Assembly: GCF_014284275.1 (NCBI RefSeq)
Contig: NZ_JACOFU010000006.1
Span: 186,001-250,000 of the forward strand
Direction of reading: 5' to 3'
Length of the DNA stretch: 64,000 bases
DNA from: Affinundibacterium amnicola
GTDB lineage: Bacteria; Pseudomonadota; Gammaproteobacteria; Burkholderiales; Burkholderiaceae_D
The notes below the pieces were generated by a model. It was not told the origin of the DNA, did not search any database, and was given only the letters and a program-made list of their open reading frames with translations. Each line of letters opens with the position of its first letter. Position 1 is the stretch's first letter. Both the position numbers and the translations under genes were made by a program. Of the stretch, positions 53,795-63,142 are shown piece after piece.

Positions 53795-53842
53795 TGGGGT
53801 CGTTGCACGTCTCTTAGTCTGCGTAATCTTAGTAGCCTTTTT

Positions 53843-53871
53843 ATCCTACAGAACGAATCGAATGTGCGCAA
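53843..53871 (-). promoter_or_regulatory. Candidate sigma70 promoter of the 390-residue gene
   Basis: The minus strand reads TTGCGC (-35), 17 bp, TAGGAT (-10), about 50 bp before the ATG. Spacing is ideal; both hexamers match consensus at four of six positions. Confidence 0.5.
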
Positions 53872-53956
53872 AGTTGCATATATAGGAACATGACGACGGG
53901 AAGTCTCGCAATCCTAAATAGCGTGGACTCCCTTCTTTCTTCTTGTGATTATCTCG

Positions 53957-54193
53957 CTAATTTTTCAGCCATTTATACAAACCGTAGGCTGCTGCGCCGA
54001 CAGCTACAGGGGCGGCAGCGGTTATGATCAATCCCATTCCCATTCCTCCACCAACCACCGAACCGACGGCGGCAAGACCAGATGTAATCCCTGTCGCGCC
54101 CAACCCCGGTACGCCTAAGGCGGCTACAGCACCAACAGCCCCTACTCCACCAGTTGTCGCGCCGGCACCAACTACTTTTGTCTCGTTTTCCAT
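53957..54193 (-). CDS. 78-residue glycine/alanine-rich hydrophobic protein
   Basis: Only 78 residues: a short polar N-terminus (MENETKVVG), then repeated Gly/Ala-rich segments such as GATTGGVGAVGAVAALG and GLAAVGSVVGGGMGMG, and a C-terminal hydrophobic segment ending in YGLYKWLKN. Glycine-zipper patterns of this kind favour membrane insertion and helix packing. It resembles, in style only, small pore-forming or bacteriocin-like peptides; no leader or immunity gene is visible. A clear ribosome site (AAAGGAA) precedes the ATG. It is the last gene of the minus-strand YaaW-like operon. Confidence 0.72.
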   Translation of the reverse strand: MENETKVVGAGATTGGVGAVGAVAALGVPGLGATGITSGLAAVGSVVGGGMGMGLIITAAAPVAVGAAAYGLYKWLKN

Positions 54194-54467
54194 ATATTTC
54201 CTTTTGTGTCGTGAGTTGTTAATTGCAATACGTAAGTTAATTTTGTTGCTGAAAACTCGTTGTCAAAACAATCGCTCGATTGGCAACTTGGCGATTGAGA
54301 TGTATTCTAATAAAAAAAGTAATGCTGCACACAATTAAATTTGTACGTACTTTTTGTGTACCAGTTCAAATTAGCGAGTCCATCATTTTCGCAACGTTGG
54401 TCGTAAAATGTTTTAGCGCAGGCAAACTATGCTCGCTCTTCCGAGTTCTTCGTATAACTGAACTCAT

Positions 54468-55268
54468 TTATGTCGACATCTTATTACCACATTCGGGGCA
54501 AAACTTAACCGTAGTGTCTGGCAATATCGCACCACATTCTTTGCAACTCAATGCATTTAATTTTTTTCGCAACATTGCGACATGAATTACACACGGGATG
54601 GTAACCTTGAACGCTGGACCCGCCAGATCAATTGCTGTCCAAATACCTGAGATAGCCCAACCAATTGGCCCAGTTAATACTGATGCCCATCTTGCTATTG
54701 CAGCATTAGCTCCGATGCGTAAACCATGCCCTAAAATCATACGCGCAATTTGATTCGCAATAATTAATGTAAGTTGATATGAATAAAAACCACCTGCTCT
54801 GAATATAGCAATAAACGCTGCGGTACTAATTCCACCGCTATCAAGCCCACCTTTACTTCCCATCTCTTTAAGTAATTCTCTTTTTTCACCATCACTCATG
54901 TGATCAAGAGCTTTTTTTAAAATTGTCTCTAAAATGGCGTCTTCAATCTCATCAATTGAACGGTTTTCATTAAATGGTGCTTCCAGCTTTTTCGCAACAT
55001 CACAGACTATTTCATGATATGCAGGGCCTTCTCCACGTAATACATTGACAAATGAGTTGCCGCCCATATCTCTTATTTCACGTGCAATTAGATCTGCGTA
55101 TTGAGTATGATCAGGGTAACGCATCTTATACGCATCACTACTAGTTAAATTCTCTGAAATCTTATCTTTGACATAATCTACTAGTGGCTCAAGATCGTCC
55201 TTATCTGCTACTTCTAGAACGGGGTTTAAATTTTTGTCGAAAATAGATGTATTTTTCATGTTTATCAT
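54468..55268 (-). CDS. YaaW/UPF0174-like protein with C-terminal zinc ribbon
   Basis: 266 residues (an alternative start is 9 bases inward). The middle matches the pattern of E. coli YaaW (UPF0174, distantly like ubiquinol-cytochrome c chaperone): IAREIRDMGGNSFVNVLRG, GPAYHEIVCDVAKKL, then a hydrophobic Gly/Ala region (ILGHGLRIGANAAI ... LTGPIGWAISGIWTAIDLAGPAFKVTIPCVIHVAMLRKK). Added at the C-terminus is a zinc ribbon with Cys242, 245, 257 and 260 (CKEC ... CPEC), absent from E. coli YaaW. Function unknown in the family. It follows the small basic-protein gene by 6 bp and precedes the glycine-rich gene. Confidence 0.8.
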   Translation of the reverse strand: MINMKNTSIFDKNLNPVLEVADKDDLEPLVDYVKDKISENLTSSDAYKMRYPDHTQYADLIAREIRDMGGNSFVNVLRGEGPAYHEIVCDVAKKLEAPFNENRSIDEIEDAILETILKKALDHMSDGEKRELLKEMGSKGGLDSGGISTAAFIAIFRAGGFYSYQLTLIIANQIARMILGHGLRIGANAAIARWASVLTGPIGWAISGIWTAIDLAGPAFKVTIPCVIHVAMLRKKLNALSCKECGAILPDTTVKFCPECGNKMST

Positions 55269-55274
55269 TGCTAT

Positions 55275-55541
55275 TTAAGTTAGAAATTCAGAAACTATTT
55301 TTCTGATATATTTTCTTGTTGCCAGATCATTGTCGGAAAATACTAGCTCCGAACGAGAAGCAATTTTTTCTATGATTTCAGCAGACAATTCACCACCTTT
55401 TGCTAAGCTCTGAACCGCCAAAGCAATTCTTATGCGCTCATCAAACTCGCCACTTTCTCCTCTAACTAACAGGGGAGTCATTGATTCCTGCCTGAGCTTT
55501 GCGCGCCTTTTTTTCTGTCTTTCGGCTGCTGTCATTGCCAT
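55275..55541 (-). CDS. Small basic protein, probable autoregulator of its operon
   Basis: 88 residues. The N-terminal ~20 are strongly basic (TAAERQKKRRAKLRQ), followed by an acidic-to-neutral helical region ending RKYIRKIVSEFL. I do not recognise a DNA-binding fold by name. It is first in the operon, its start has an excellent ribosome site (GGAGGT), and the promoter immediately upstream carries two palindromic sites. Being the repressor of that promoter is the natural inference, though it could equally be a bystander. The gap to the YaaW-like gene is 6 bp. Confidence 0.75.
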   Translation of the reverse strand: MAMTAAERQKKRRAKLRQESMTPLLVRGESGEFDERIRIALAVQSLAKGGELSAEIIEKIASRSELVFSDNDLATRKYIRKIVSEFLT

Positions 55542-55552
55542 ATTACCTCCGA

Positions 55553-55594
55553 AAACGTGACAGTCACGAAATAATAAGTGTGACTGTCACGTTT
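55553..55594. promoter_or_regulatory. Twin palindromic operator
   Basis: A 15-bp perfect inverted repeat (AAACGTGACAGTCAC at 55553-55567, its complement at 55580-55594) with a 12-bp spacer. Each arm is itself a near-perfect palindrome, GTGAC-N-GTCAC, so two dimer sites lie with centres 23 bp apart (about two helical turns). One site lies between the -35 and -10 elements, the other just downstream of the -10. Confidence 0.82.
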
Positions 55595-55599
55595 GTAAA
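55571..55599 (-). promoter_or_regulatory. Strong sigma70-type promoter of the small-regulator/YaaW operon
   Basis: The minus strand reads TTTACA (-35, 55594-55599), a 17-bp spacer, and TATTAT (-10, 55571-55576), about 30 bp before the ATG at 55541. Hexamers are one mismatch each from consensus. The palindromes are placed to block it. Confidence 0.8.
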
Positions 55600-55770
55600 G
55601 AAAAATTTTTCTATTTTTGAACATTTAATCCAAGAGTGATTCTTAAAAAATACAAATTACAACTCTAAACAATGGGAGATGCAGAATTAGAAAATTTGCT
55701 ATGCTAGCGCCTCGCGATTATCCGGCAGTCTTGTCTTGGATAGTCAGCACTTATTTTATGAAAGCGTATT

Positions 55771-56307
55771 ATGGCGTCATTGCAGGATCAATTTTTAAAA
55801 GCGGGCTTAGTTGATAAAAACAAAGCGAAGAAACTTCATCAAGACAAGACCCAGCAGAAAAAAATCGAGCGTCGGACTGGCAGCGAGAGCGTCGATGAGG
55901 CGCGTTTGGCGGCGCTTGAGGTGCAGCGTAAAAATGCCGAGCGCGCGCGGGAACTCAATGCGCAACGTGATGCTGCTGCCGCGCAAAAAGCAATTTTTGC
56001 ACAGATCGTGCAGATGGTGCAAACGAATCGTCAGAGCAAAGGTGTGGGTGACATCGCCTATTACTATACGCATGGCACCAAGATCGATAAGATCTATGTG
56101 TCGGCAGAGGTGCAGAAACACGTAATTGCTGGCCGATTGGTGATCGTGTGCTTGGATGGCAAGACCGAACTAATTCCTCGGGCGATCGCCGATAAAATCG
56201 CCGAGCGTGATGAATCTTTGGTGGTGCGGGTGAAGAAGACATCGAACGAAATTGATGAGGATGATCCTTACGCTGCCTTTCAGATTCCGGATGACTTTAC
56301 ATGGTAG
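55771..56307 (+). CDS. DUF2058 (YaiL-like) protein
   Basis: 178 residues, cytoplasmic. Starts MASLQDQFLKAGLVDKNKAKK, has a charged coiled-coil-like middle rich in Arg, Glu and Gln (~25-80), then the conserved C-terminal pattern VGDIAYYYTHGTKIDKIYV, LVIVCLDGKTELIPR and DDPYAAFQIPDDFTW. This is the DUF2058/YaiL family, often annotated nucleoprotein/polynucleotide-associated; the function is not known with certainty. The Ala at position 2 and the position behind an extended -10-like TGCTATGCT upstream are consistent with a real, separately expressed gene. It marks the right border of the accessory island. Confidence 0.88.
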   Translation: MASLQDQFLKAGLVDKNKAKKLHQDKTQQKKIERRTGSESVDEARLAALEVQRKNAERARELNAQRDAAAAQKAIFAQIVQMVQTNRQSKGVGDIAYYYTHGTKIDKIYVSAEVQKHVIAGRLVIVCLDGKTELIPRAIADKIAERDESLVVRVKKTSNEIDEDDPYAAFQIPDDFTW

Positions 56308-56564
56308 TGATTTGAGAGTTCAACAAGGTGCAATTTTTTTCGTAAGGTGTATTGCGCGGTATGACGCCTAATCAAGGGGAAAGTGATTTTCTTTACTTTG
56401 TTTAATCACGACGTAAATTGCTGTGCTGTTGAGTACATGACCGTCGGACGGTGTAATACGCCTGTGGCACGCCTGTGGCTATTACAGCCTACTTATTGCA
56501 TAACCATCCCTTAGAGGCTTGTGATGCAGGTACTTAAATAGGCTGACAAATACCGGTTGGAAAA

Positions 56565-57350
56565 CTACATCTGTTTAAAATGATGTAAATAACTACGGCT
56601 CACCGGTAATTTATCAGCACGGCCTTTCATAAATACGCTGGCAGTTTCGTTTTCTCCGCGCGTCACATGACTCACCATATTGATATTCACGACCACCGAG
56701 CGATGCACTTGAATGAAGTGCGTGCCGTCGAGTTGATCTAGTAATTCTTTCAGAGAACTCCGAATTAAAGCTTCAGCGGGTTTGCCATCTTCGCCACGCC
56801 AAGCAATTAAGGTGTACTTTTCGTTCGAACGTAAAAAATCGATATCAGCGACGGGAATCATGCGTAAAGACTGACCGACCATGGCTTTAATCCAACGCAA
56901 GTGTTCAGGTGCCGCTTTCTTTTGCATTCGCGCTTCTAACTTATCCAACAACATTTCGATGTCTGGCGCTTCTTGTGATGTACCAAGACGTTCTCGTACG
57001 CGGGCAACTGTGTCAGCAAGGCGGCTTGGATCCACAGGTTTCACCAGATAATCTAAGGCACCTTGGGTGAAGGCTTCCACGGCATATTCACTATACGCCG
57101 TGACAAAAACTAAATGTACACCACGCCCCATTTGACGTGCCGCTTCTATACCCGTCATGCCTGGCATATGTACGTCGAGAAAACACACGGTTGGTTTAAG
57201 CGCTTGGTATTGTTCGACCGCTTCGCGTCCATTGCGCGCTTCTGCGACGATTTCTAATTCGGGCCAAGTTTGCGCCAACATACGGGTTAATGCGTTACGT
57301 AAGAGAGGTTCGTCATCGGCGATCAGTGCGGTAGGGTGAGTTGCGGTCAT
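56565..57350 (-). CDS. LytTR-type response regulator (AlgR/LytT-like)
   Basis: 261 residues. The receiver domain has phospho-acceptor Asp59 in CFLDVHMPGMTG with acidic residues DDE 12-14. The output is a LytTR DNA-binding domain (~155-260: LRSNEKYTLIAW ... FIQVHRSVVVNINMVSHV), which binds direct repeats. The kinase gene is 9 bp upstream, so they form an operon. Target genes are not visible. Relatives control autolysis, exopolysaccharide, virulence or quorum functions, which cannot be chosen between here. Confidence 0.92.
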   Translation of the reverse strand: MTATHPTALIADDEPLLRNALTRMLAQTWPELEIVAEARNGREAVEQYQALKPTVCFLDVHMPGMTGIEAARQMGRGVHLVFVTAYSEYAVEAFTQGALDYLVKPVDPSRLADTVARVRERLGTSQEAPDIEMLLDKLEARMQKKAAPEHLRWIKAMVGQSLRMIPVADIDFLRSNEKYTLIAWRGEDGKPAEALIRSSLKELLDQLDGTHFIQVHRSVVVNINMVSHVTRGENETASVFMKGRADKLPVSRSYLHHFKQM

Positions 57351-57359
57351 GTGAATCCC

Positions 57360-58463
57360 CTATGACAAATTGGTCGTTGTATTGTCCAGTTGCGCTGGAA
57401 AATTGATCTCTGCATGAAAGCCATGCGGTTTGATTGCCGTCAAACTGAGCTGTGCCTGATCGGCGAAAACTAATTGTAATCGTTCACGCAGATTTGCCAA
57501 GCCTGTGCCTAGGCCCTTACTCCCTTGACCGCCACTTAAGCCGATGCCAGTATCGCGCACTTGCGCCACACAACGATCATTTTGTAATCGCACCGTGACA
57601 TCAATACGACCCCCTTCTTCACTCGGATCAATCCCATGACGCACAGCATTTTCGACTAAAGTCAGCAAGCTCATCGGCGGGCACGGTATCTTTAGCGCAG
57701 CATCATCGACATGAAATGAAAACTGCAATCGGTCCGGCATACGCATGTGCATTAATTCTAGATAAGCGCGCACTAATTCCAACTCTTGTCCCAAAGTGCT
57801 TACTGCACTATTTAAATTGGGAACCGCTGCGCGCAAATAGGCAATTAAACTACCTAACACCCGCGATGCCTGAGATGAACCAGAATCCACCAACTCTCGG
57901 ACATTCGCCAAGGTATTAAAAAGAAAATGTGGCTCCACCTGCGCTTGCAATAAACGCAAACGTGAATCGAGTGCATCACGGGCAAACTCGCTTCGTTCCA
58001 ATTCAAATGATAACGCTTGCCTCTGCGCCTGACCGTTGATATGACGATATAGCGCTGACATCGCGATCCATGGTGAAAATAATAGACCTGCACCAATCAT
58101 CTCACCACAACCATCCAATTGTGCCTGCACTTTGTACCAAGGAATGGGCTCGCCTATGGTCGTCAATGTATAGGCGAGCGCTGCCGCAAATGGAACCACG
58201 ATCGCGACCGCTGCTAATTGAAGAACCCAACGGGCTATCCAACGGGGTAAACGTTTCGGCCAACGTTCAACAATTCCAAACGCCGTTAACTGAATCATAC
58301 CAATCAAGGCTAAACGAACAAAAATCGTAATCCACCAAGCCGTCCAAGTGAACTTCATCATCATACTAAGAATGAGAGTCGCCACTAAAACCACTTTGAT
58401 ACGCTGCCAACCGTACATTGGAGGTAGTGTCGACAAAGCGTTTGATAATTCTTTACTATCCAT
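57360..58463 (-). CDS. LytS/AlgZ-type sensor histidine kinase
   Basis: 367 residues. Four membrane spans lie in the N-terminal ~150 residues, without an obvious large periplasmic loop, so the signal is probably sensed in or near the membrane. His179 in QVEPHFLFNTL is the phosphoacceptor of the His_kinase family, and the ATPase motif is ENAVRHGIDP with GIGLSGG and GTGLANLRERL. It is coupled to the LytTR regulator 9 bp downstream. Confidence 0.92.
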   Translation of the reverse strand: MDSKELSNALSTLPPMYGWQRIKVVLVATLILSMMMKFTWTAWWITIFVRLALIGMIQLTAFGIVERWPKRLPRWIARWVLQLAAVAIVVPFAAALAYTLTTIGEPIPWYKVQAQLDGCGEMIGAGLLFSPWIAMSALYRHINGQAQRQALSFELERSEFARDALDSRLRLLQAQVEPHFLFNTLANVRELVDSGSSQASRVLGSLIAYLRAAVPNLNSAVSTLGQELELVRAYLELMHMRMPDRLQFSFHVDDAALKIPCPPMSLLTLVENAVRHGIDPSEEGGRIDVTVRLQNDRCVAQVRDTGIGLSGGQGSKGLGTGLANLRERLQLVFADQAQLSLTAIKPHGFHAEINFPAQLDNTTTNLS

Positions 58464-59113
58464 GATGTAAGCCTATACGAAGGATGAAAATTAGCTGCCC
58501 TTGTTGCCTTGAGTGCGAACTAAGATAGACAGAGTTTACCCTCCTTGTTTGGATAGGGCTATTTCTACTAGATGGTTGACGTTAGTCGATCGTCGAACGA
58601 CGGTATAGCTTGACCAACCGCGGCTATTAGGTCCGGCAATGATTCAAAGCGATGATATCGCGGGAGGAAATTTCTTGGCTTTGTGGCTGTTGTCTCAGCT
58701 TCATTGCTTTGTTTACTGCCAAGGCTTCGCCTTTACATCGTCAATTTGGAACTCGTCTCGGCATCATCACAAGTTAAAGGAATCAGAAAACTTTCCACCT
58801 TCTTTTAACTTTGTTCATTCGATCTGAGTGGCCCTCAACTGATTCTTTAAAATTAATCCCGTAGTTCTTGTTATAGATTTAATTTGAGCTGTTGTAAGGA
58901 ATTGGCGTTCAATATCTGGCAATAACAACATATTTCATACTAAACATTCAATGGTTTTGAGGAAATACGGAATTTCCTCAGGCTTTTTCACAAAAAATCA
59001 AAAGATACCCGCAAAAAAGTAAAGGCTGTTTCTGCGTGGTGCAGCGCAATACGCTAGAATGGATCTAAATAAAATCTAAGCCCATCCATCCAATACCGTC
59101 CAATCAATCGCAG
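58464..59113. other. 650-bp gap without a supportable protein gene
   Basis: The stretch between the kinase and the large flavoprotein gene has no convincing reading frame. A 62-codon frame at 58639-58827 lacks a ribosome site and family features. The only clear structure is the terminator-like hairpin at 58958-58987. A short small-RNA gene or long leader is possible but not shown. Confidence 0.6.
58958..58987 (+). terminator. Rho-independent terminator-like hairpin with no plus-strand gene before it
   Basis: Stem TGAGGAAAT (58958-58966) / ATTTCCTCA (58972-58980), 5-nt loop, then GGCTTTTT on the plus strand. The nearest plus-strand gene upstream ends at 56307, past two minus-strand genes. It either ends an unannotated short transcript or attenuates the transcript of the gene at 59114. 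Confidence 0.65.
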
Positions 59114-62100
59114 ATGAACGCTCCAGCCCACAATTTAGGCAGTCTTCCACCAGGCACTCCTTCATTTAATGATGATCATGCACCGCAAGCTGCTGCTCCT
59201 TCTCGTTTACGTGAAATTCCGTACAACTACACCTCGTTTTCCGACCGCGAAATTGTCATTCGTCTATTAGGTGAAGAAGCTTGGGCTTTGCTTGATAGTT
59301 TGCGCGGTAAACGTCAAACAGGGCGTTCGGCACGTATGTTGTATGAAGTGCTTGGCGATATCTGGGTCGTGCGTCGTAATCCGTACTTGCAAGACGATAT
59401 GCTGGAAAACCCCAAGCGCCGCCAGGCTTTGATCGATGCATTGGATCACCGTTTGCATGAAGTCGAGAAACGTCGGGTCGCTACTGACTCGATTAATTCT
59501 GAAGATGCAGACCGTAGCAATTCAGTTGAGATTCTGGTGAATGCAGCGCGTAAAGCGGTGGCGGATTTTTCTAAAGAATTCCGTGATACCTACGACTTGC
59601 GCAAAAAAGCCAATAAGCTGTTGGCCAAATACACGGCGAAAGACAATATCAAATTTGATGGATTGAGCCGCGTTTCTCACGTGACTGATGCGACCGATTG
59701 GCGGGTGGAATATCCGTTCGTCGTGTTGACGCCAGATACCGAAGATGAAATGGCAGGCTTGGTTAAATCCTGTATCACCCTGGGTTTAACGATCATTCCT
59801 CGCGGCGGCGGCACTGGCTATACCGGTGGTGCAATTCCATTGACGCCGATGTCGGCGGTGATTAATACCGAAAAACTGGAGCAATTAGGCGCAGTTGAAA
59901 TGATGCGCTTGCCCGGTGCTGATCGCGATTACGCGGTGATTTATTCCGGCGCCGGTGTGGTGACGAAACGGGTTTCCGATGCCGCGGATAAAGCGGGATT
60001 TGTATTCGCGGTTGATCCAACTTCTGCCGAAGCCTCCTGCATAGGCGGTAATGTCGCCATGAATGCTGGTGGTAAGAAAGCTGTGTTGTGGGGCACCGCG
60101 CTCGACAATTTAGCGTCTTGGCGCATGGTTGATCCGAATGGTGATTGGTTGGAAGTCACGCGCCTCGAACATAATTTCAGCAAAATTCATGATGTGGAAG
60201 TGGCGAAATTCCAATTGGAATGGACGCATCCCGGCGAGAAAACGCCGTTCAAAACCGAGCTATTAAATATCCCCGGACGCACCTTCCGCAAAGAAGGTTT
60301 GGGTAAAGACGTGACCGACAAATTCCTTGCGGGTTTGCCAGGTGTACAAAAAGAAGGCTGCGATGGTTTGATTACGTCAGCGCGCTGGATTTTGCATAAG
60401 ATGCCGAAGTTTGCGCGCACGGTTTGTTTGGAATTTTTTGGACAAGCACGCGATGCCATTCCTAGCATCGTTGAGATCAAAGATTACCTTGATGGCGAAA
60501 CCAAAAAAGGCGGCGCTATTCTTGCAGGTCTTGAACATCTCGATGAACGTTATTTAAAAGCGGTTGGTTACACCACCAAATCAAAACGTGGTGTGATTCC
60601 CAAAATGGCCTTGTTTGGCGACATCGTTGGCGATGACGAAAATGCAGTGGCACAAGCAGCTTCTGAAGTGATACGCATGGCGAATGCGCGGGTCGGTGAA
60701 GGTTTCGTTGCTGTCAGTCCGGAAGCACGTAAAAAATTCTGGTTAGATCGCGCAAAAACTGCCGCGATTTCTAAGCATACCAATGCGTTTAAGATCAACG
60801 AAGACGTGGTCATTCCGCTTGATCGTATGGGCGAATACACGGATGGTATTGAGCGCATCAATATTGAACTCTCGATCCAAAATAAGCTGGCCTGTATCGC
60901 CGCATTGAAAGAATTTGTCTTGCGTGGCAATCTACCTTTGGGTAAGAGCGAAGACGCCGATGGCGATGATATTCCAGCGGCAGAATTACTTGAAGACCGC
61001 GTCTCGCAAGCCGATCAATTGCTGAGTGAAATACAGGCAGGCTGGACTTATTTGTTGACGCAACTCGACCAGCCTTTGCGTGATGCGCGCGTTGAACTCA
61101 ACAAGCTTGGTCTCGATAAGCTTGATTTTGTGTTTGAACAACGCTTGCAAAAGCAGCCTGATGCGACTCTATTTGATGTGGTGCAAGACCGTACTATCCG
61201 CGTCTCTTGGAAAACCGAAGTACGCGCCTTGTTGCGTCAGATTTTCAATGGTGCGGCGTTCAAATTAATCTTGGATGAATGCACTGCGATTCATAAAAAA
61301 GTTTTGCGTAGTCGTGTCTTCGTTGCCTTGCATATGCATGCTGGCGACGGCAATGTGCATACGAATTTGCCAGTCAATTCAGATGATTACGACATGCTGC
61401 AAGTTGCTCATCATGCGGTCGCGCGCATCATGGTGTTGGCGCGTTCTTTGAACGGTGTGATTTCTGGTGAACATGGTATCGGCATTACCAAATTAGAATT
61501 TTTGACTGAAGATGAGATCAAAGATTTCCGTTCGTACAAATTGCGCATTGATCCAGAAGGGCGCTTCAACAAAGGTAAGCTCTTAAATCTGCCTGAGTTT
61601 GCTGCCGATTTGCGTAACGCGTACACGCCTTCGTTTGGTTTGATGGGACACGAGTCTCTGATCATGCAACAAAGTGATATCGGTGCGATTGCGAATAGCG
61701 TCAAAGATTGCCTGCGTTGCGGTAAGTGCAAACCGGTTTGCTCAACGCATGTGCCACGTGCAAATCTCTTGTATTCACCACGGAATAAAATTCTGGCGAC
61801 TTCTTTGTTGGTCGAAGCCTTCTTGTATGAAGAGCAAACGCGTCGCGGTATTTCGATTAAACATTGGGATGAATTTTCCGATGTGGCTGATCACTGCACG
61901 GTGTGTCATAAGTGTGCGAACCCTTGTCCCGTCGATATTGACTTTGGCGATGTGTCGATGAATATGCGCAATCTTTTGCGCAAAATGGGGCAGAAGAAAT
62001 TTAATCCGGGCACGGCTGCGTCGATGTTTTTCTTAAATGCGACCGACCCGGCGACGATTAATGCGACCCGCCAAGTGATGATAGGCTGGGGTTATAAAGC

Positions 62101-63121
62101 GCAGCGTTTTGGTCATGATTTTTTTAAGAAATTTGCCAAGTCGCAGACCAAAGCACCTCCAGCGACGGTTGGTAAAGCGCCTATTAAAGAGCAGGTTATT
62201 CATTTTATCAATAAGAAAATGCCGGGCAATTTGCCTAAGAAAACGGCACGTGCTTTGCTTGATATTGAAGACGATAAAATCGTACCGATTATCCGTAATC
62301 CGCAAACCACAACGGCGGATACCGAAGCCGTGTTTTATTTCCCTGGCTGCGGTTCTGAGCGTTTGTTCTCGCAAGTTGGTTTGGCAACGCAGGCGATGTT
62401 GTGGAATGTGGGCGTACAAACTGTTTTGCCACCGGGCTATTTGTGTTGTGGTTATCCGCAACGCGGTGCTGGGCAGTTTGATAAAGCCGAAAAGATGATG
62501 ACGGATAATCGCGTGCTGTTTCATCGTATGGCGAATACTTTGAATTATCTCGATATTAAAACGGTGGTCGTATCCTGTGGTACTTGTTACGATCAATTAG
62601 CTACCTACGAATTTGATAAGATATTCCCAGGTTGTCGCATTATTGATATCCATGAATTCTTGATGGAAAAGAACGTCAAGCTCGAAGGCGTGACAGGCAC
62701 GCGTTACATGTATCACGAGCCATGCCATAATCCTATGAAATTGCAGGAATCCGGTAAAACGATTAATAGCCTGATCACGACGGTCGATAATGTAAAGATA
62801 GAAAAGAACGAACGTTGCTGCGGTGAATCCGGTACTTTGGCAGTGAGTCGCCCTGACATTTCTACTCAAGTGCGTTTCCGCAAAGAAGAAGAGATGACCA
62901 AAGGCGCGGACAAATTGCGCAATGACGGATTTACTGGCGATGTCAAGATTTTGACTTCTTGCCCATCCTGTTTGCAAGGTTTGTCACGCTATAACGATGA
63001 TAGTGGTACGCAAGCCGATTACATCGTGGTCGAAATGGCGCGTCACATACTCGGTGAAAACTGGATGCCAGAATATGTGGCGAAAGCGAATAATGGCGGC
63101 ATAGAACGCGTTCTAGTTTGA
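59114..63121 (+). CDS. DUF3683 FAD-linked oxidase / Fe-S / CCG-domain oxidoreductase
   Basis: 1335 residues in one chain. An N-terminal DUF3683 domain (~30-130) is followed by an FAD-binding-4 domain (~210-390) with [15 protein letters not shown]. Next comes an FAD-linked oxidase C-terminal domain (~600-830) with [13 protein letters not shown], then two [4Fe-4S] motifs ([11 protein letters not shown] ~866, [11 protein letters not shown] ~927). Last are two CCG (heterodisulfide-reductase-B-like) cysteine domains (CCGYPQRG ~1111, CCGESG ~1234). The layout is a fusion of GlcD-type hydroxyacid dehydrogenase with GlcF-type electron-transfer chain, so it probably oxidises a D-2-hydroxy acid and passes electrons to quinone. 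The true substrate is unknown. The ribosome site is weak. It ends 22 bp before the HIT gene. Confidence 0.9.
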   Translation: MNAPAHNLGSLPPGTPSFNDDHAPQAAAPSRLREIPYNYTSFSDREIVIRLLGEEAWALLDSLRGKRQTGRSARMLYEVLGDIWVVRRNPYLQDDMLENPKRRQALIDALDHRLHEVEKRRVATDSINSEDADRSNSVEILVNAARKAVADFSKEFRDTYDLRKKANKLLAKYTAKDNIKFDGLSRVSHVTDATDWRVEYPFVVLTPDTEDEMAGLVKSCITLGLTIIPRGGGTGYTGGAIPLTPMSAVINTEKLEQLGAVEMMRLPGADRDYAVIYSGAGVVTKRVSDAADKAGFVFAVDPTSAEASCIGGNVAMNAGGKKAVLWGTALDNLASWRMVDPNGDWLEVTRLEHNFSKIHDVEVAKFQLEWTHPGEKTPFKTELLNIPGRTFRKEGLGKDVTDKFLAGLPGVQKEGCDGLITSARWILHKMPKFARTVCLEFFGQARDAIPSIVEIKDYLDGETKKGGAILAGLEHLDERYLKAVGYTTKSKRGVIPKMALFGDIVGDDENAVAQAASEVIRMANARVGEGFVAVSPEARKKFWLDRAKTAAISKHTNAFKINEDVVIPLDRMGEYTDGIERINIELSIQNKLACIAALKEFVLRGNLPLGKSEDADGDDIPAAELLEDRVSQADQLLSEIQAGWTYLLTQLDQPLRDARVELNKLGLDKLDFVFEQRLQKQPDATLFDVVQDRTIRVSWKTEVRALLRQIFNGAAFKLILDECTAIHKKVLRSRVFVALHMHAGDGNVHTNLPVNSDDYDMLQVAHHAVARIMVLARSLNGVISGEHGIGITKLEFLTEDEIKDFRSYKLRIDPEGRFNKGKLLNLPEFAADLRNAYTPSFGLMGHESLIMQQSDIGAIANSVKDCLRCGKCKPVCSTHVPRANLLYSPRNKILATSLLVEAFLYEEQTRRGISIKHWDEFSDVADHCTVCHKCANPCPVDIDFGDVSMNMRNLLRKMGQKKFNPGTAASMFFLNATDPATINATRQVMIGWGYKAQRFGHDFFKKFAKSQTKAPPATVGKAPIKEQVIHFINKKMPGNLPKKTARALLDIEDDKIVPIIRNPQTTTADTEAVFYFPGCGSERLFSQVGLATQAMLWNVGVQTVLPPGYLCCGYPQRGAGQFDKAEKMMTDNRVLFHRMANTLNYLDIKTVVVSCGTCYDQLATYEFDKIFPGCRIIDIHEFLMEKNVKLEGVTGTRYMYHEPCHNPMKLQESGKTINSLITTVDNVKIEKNERCCGESGTLAVSRPDISTQVRFRKEEEMTKGADKLRNDGFTGDVKILTSCPSCLQGLSRYNDDSGTQADYIVVEMARHILGENWMPEYVAKANNGGIERVLV

Positions 63122-63142
63122 GGTAGATTAGGGTAGAAAGTG

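Noticed and set aside
58639-58827. A 62-codon plus-strand frame in the 650-bp gap
   Set aside because: No ribosome site at a sensible distance, no domain or signal, and amino-acid mix typical of random DNA.
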